A stretch of DNA of 37,778 bases from Mycobacterium sp. E796 (GTDB taxonomy: Bacteria > Actinomycetota > Actinomycetes > Mycobacteriales > Mycobacteriaceae), in contig NZ_LZKK01000051.1 in assembly GCF_001672815.1 (NCBI RefSeq), positions 1-37,778 of the forward strand, written 5' to 3'. This document shows, piece after piece, positions 37,775-37,778 of the stretch. Each line of letters opens with the position of its first letter. The stretch's first letter is position 1. The notes beneath the pieces are model-generated. The model saw nothing but the letters and a program-made list of their open reading frames with translations. It searched no databases and had not been told where the DNA came from. The position numbers and the translations under genes were made by a program.

Positions 37775-37778
37775 TCAT

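Overview
The window is high-GC mycobacterial DNA. The evidence is a PE family protein with a PE-PPE hydrolase domain, a PE_PGRS protein, split pntAa/pntAb/pntB transhydrogenase genes, DUF385/F420-type proteins, and gene order that matches the M. tuberculosis Rv0154c-Rv0165c neighbourhood at both ends. The PE_PGRS gene points to a slow-growing Mycobacterium; I cannot name the species. Orthologue statements are made from memory of the families and of M. tuberculosis gene order, without a database search.

Left part (1-10.5 kb): the 5' end of a fadE2-like acyl-CoA dehydrogenase, a DUF1348 protein, pntAa-pntAb-pntB, a 41-residue conserved small protein, a TetR regulator, and a PE protein with a serine-hydrolase domain. 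Then come an alpha/beta hydrolase divergent from an imine-reductase-like gene plus a FabG3-like SDR, and an FAD-linked D-2-hydroxyacid oxidase (Rv0161-like). Right edge (36.0-37.8 kb): a 4HBT thioesterase (Rv0163-like), an SRPBCC protein (Rv0164-like) and the mce1R-like GntR regulator (Rv0165c-like). In M. tuberculosis these two blocks are separated essentially by adhE1 alone; here about 25 kb of catabolic genes lies between them.

Accessory region A (10.9-16.7 kb) holds a TetR regulator, a thioesterase, an SMP-30 lactonase-like protein and an SRPBCC protein on the minus strand. Divergent from them are a TesB-type thioesterase, an F420-dependent LLM oxidoreductase and an acyl-CoA dehydrogenase. 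Accessory region C (25.7-36 kb) is a tightly overlapped plus-strand operon: unknown protein, NIPSNAP-like protein, cytochrome P450, zinc alcohol dehydrogenase, HpcH/HpaI aldolase, SnoaL-like protein, SDR, Baeyer-Villiger-type monooxygenase, HSL-type esterase, enolase-superfamily enzyme and a HOT-like iron alcohol dehydrogenase. A 26-bp motif (TTTAC-N14-GTGTCAC) occurs four times with invariant spacing in front of the TetR gene, in front of the lactonase gene, between the divergent operons of A, and in front of operon C. A and C therefore look like one regulon for an undescribed substrate, with the chemical logic hydroxylation, ketone formation, ring-oxygen insertion, lactone/ester hydrolysis, then CoA-linked degradation.

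Region B (16.7-22.5 kb) sits inside this arrangement: a benzoylformate-decarboxylase-like ThDP enzyme, a LuxR regulator that lacks the usual ATPase half, a mycothiol-dependent isomerase-like protein, an alpha/beta hydrolase and a divergent TetR gene. It is bounded by a 32-bp imperfect direct repeat (29/32 identical) and by eye is less GC-rich, so it looks like a later insertion. It is followed by a DUF427 protein, the PE_PGRS protein and a family III CoA-transferase.

The last 163 bp of interest (37612-37774) are a perfect inverted copy of 37181-37343 from inside the GntR gene, so the right end is either a rearrangement or a chimeric contig end, and the first five codons of the GntR ORF are not native. 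I saw no rRNA, tRNA, CRISPR array or insertion sequence, and no gene-free stretch longer than about 300 bp.
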